Below are positions 63,299-64,000 of a stretch of DNA of 64,000 nucleotides, piece by piece; the stretch's first letter is position 1, and every line of letters starts with the position of its first letter. The DNA lies in assembly GCA_964387285.1 (NCBI GenBank), contig CAYLWO010000008.1, positions 53,676 to 117,675 on the forward strand, written 5' to 3'. Under the pieces are notes generated by a model that was not told the DNA's origin, did no database searches, and worked only from the letters and a program-made list of their open reading frames with translations. The DNA is from Anaerohabitans sp964387285. GTDB taxonomy: Bacteria > Zhuqueibacterota > Zhuqueibacteria > Residuimicrobiales > Residuimicrobiaceae. A program made the position numbers and the translations under genes.

Positions 63299-63892
63299 AT
63301 GCGCGGCGAACTGTTTGCAGGATTAAAACCGGCGAATACCTTGCAGTATAAAGATATACGCCAGGCCATGCAAAATGGCGATGTGCTGCTCTATGAAGGC
63401 TTTAATACCGCATCACGGATCATACGCTGGGCCACCCGGTCCCGTTATTCTCACGCCGGCATTGCCGTGTGGTGGAACCATCGGCTGATGGTCATGGAAG
63501 CGGTCGGCAAAGGCGTCTCTGTATCTACGCTTTCCGCCAATGTCCGCCACTATCACGGCCATGTTCACTGGTACGCCACCCGTGAACCGATAGCGGAAAA
63601 CAAGCGCGACGCCATGATACGTTTCGCGCAGGAAGAGTTGGGCAAGAAATATGCCTTATGGAAGGCGATAACTCTGGGTTTGAGGATTCTCTTTCACTGG
63701 AATCAGGATAAACGGGATGCTCTGCGTCGGGAAACCAAGCTGTACTGTTCCTGGTACGTGGCGCAAATCTACAATGCGGCCGGTCTTGATTTGAAAAAAG
63801 GGGTCAGTGACCGTTTTATGACGCCCCAGGACATTGCCCGTTCGCCATTGCTGGAACGCAAAGGCGCGTTAAAGATCTTTCGGAAACATTAG
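63299..63892 (+). CDS. YiiX/YebB-like permuted papain-fold hydrolase
   Basis: The 197-residue protein has the motif order of YiiX-like cysteine hydrolases: NGDVLLYEG, RYSHAGIAVWWNHRLMVMEAV (His and acidic residue) and, late in the protein, LYCSWYVAQIYNAAG with the Cys. The order His-Glu-Cys is circularly permuted relative to classical NlpC/P60. There is no signal peptide; substrates are unknown, with lipid or peptidoglycan amides suggested for the family. CGAGGA lies just before the ATG. It follows corA by 109 bases on the same strand. Confidence 0.8.
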   Translation: MRGELFAGLKPANTLQYKDIRQAMQNGDVLLYEGFNTASRIIRWATRSRYSHAGIAVWWNHRLMVMEAVGKGVSVSTLSANVRHYHGHVHWYATREPIAENKRDAMIRFAQEELGKKYALWKAITLGLRILFHWNQDKRDALRRETKLYCSWYVAQIYNAAGLDLKKGVSDRFMTPQDIARSPLLERKGALKIFRKH

Positions 63893-63897
63893 GGCAT

Positions 63898-64000
63898 TAT
63901 CCCAAAAGCGACTTTAGTAGGTAGTACTGGCTTTAGCCAGAAATTTTTGAGGTTGTCCAAAAAGTAACGGAAGCGTGTCATTCCGAACCCGCTTTAGCGG
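63898..64000 (+). repeat. Dispersed repeat at the window end
   Basis: Contains ACTTTAGTAGGTAGTACTGG, the short palindrome CTGGCTTTAGCCAG, GTTGTCCAAAAAGTAAC and a final GTCATTCCGAACCCGCTTTA. The first and third blocks recur in a different order at 51618-51672. The last block may belong to a repeat that continues past the window. Confidence 0.55.

Overview
The window looks like a scaffold of a Gram-negative, heterotrophic bacterium of the FCB superphylum, most like the candidate KSB1/Calditrichota group. This is inferred from several signs. Two large secreted proteins end in a FlgD-like C-terminal domain with the NYPNPF motif. Secreted glycosidases and lipoproteins are abundant. The division/cell-wall cluster opens with mraZ. 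No rRNA or tRNA gene and no CRISPR array was recognised. Two runs of exactly 100 N (13422-13521 and 48976-49075) are scaffold gaps. Each is flanked by the same 55 bp on both sides, so both gaps appear to be unmerged contig overlaps rather than missing DNA. Removing 155 bp at each site restores one open gene.

Layout. 1-4.7 kb: a secreted alpha-L-fucosidase (GH29), a cluster of palindromic repeats, then a four-gene run of a HlyD-like membrane protein, a VTC-domain protein, a DUF4956 membrane protein and a UPF0145 protein. 4.6-20.4 kb: sugar and general metabolism, with a GH2 beta-galactosidase carrying a LamG insert, a URO-D-like protein, an alkyltransferase-like DNA repair protein, an acyl-ACP thioesterase, a PDZ protein, an FGGY sugar kinase and a fucose/arabinose-isomerase-like protein, a YtcJ-like amidohydrolase, a FlgD-tailed secreted protein and a lipoprotein with a cysteine-peptidase look. 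20.5-26.1 kb: a translationally coupled minus-strand operon of two ABC exporter half-transporters followed by a secreted GH13 amylase. 26.1-28.7 kb: two divergent orphan genes, one with a CX3CX2C cluster and one a stand-alone NRPS-type condensation domain whose catalytic histidine is replaced.

29.0-41.4 kb holds a slim dcw cluster: mraZ, rsmH, ftsL, ftsI, murF, mraY, ftsW, murG, an FtsQ-like gene, ftsA, ftsZ. The genes murE, murD, murC, murB and ddl are absent from it. A canonical MraZ operator (three repeats, 10-bp period) and a sigma70-like promoter precede mraZ. A hairpin repeat flanked by an exact 19-bp direct repeat lies between ftsA and ftsZ and appears to have shortened ftsA by four codons. 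A radical SAM gene follows ftsZ.

43-64 kb: a 922-residue secreted protein of tail-fibre-like modules, a second GH29 fucosidase, an orphan gene with possible class-II tRNA-synthetase resemblance (through gap 2), a 6-bladed beta-propeller lipoprotein, a decayed M23 peptidase gene, a class-A-beta-lactamase-like serine hydrolase, a BFD-type [2Fe-2S] protein with a clear terminator, an acyl-CoA/acyl-ACP synthetase, an AMP nucleosidase, a fibronectin/TPR lipoprotein, a 1406-residue secreted metallopeptidase, glycerate kinase, a CorA transporter and a YiiX-like cysteine hydrolase.

Between genes there are at least five families of short dispersed palindromes. They are the most unusual structural feature of the window.
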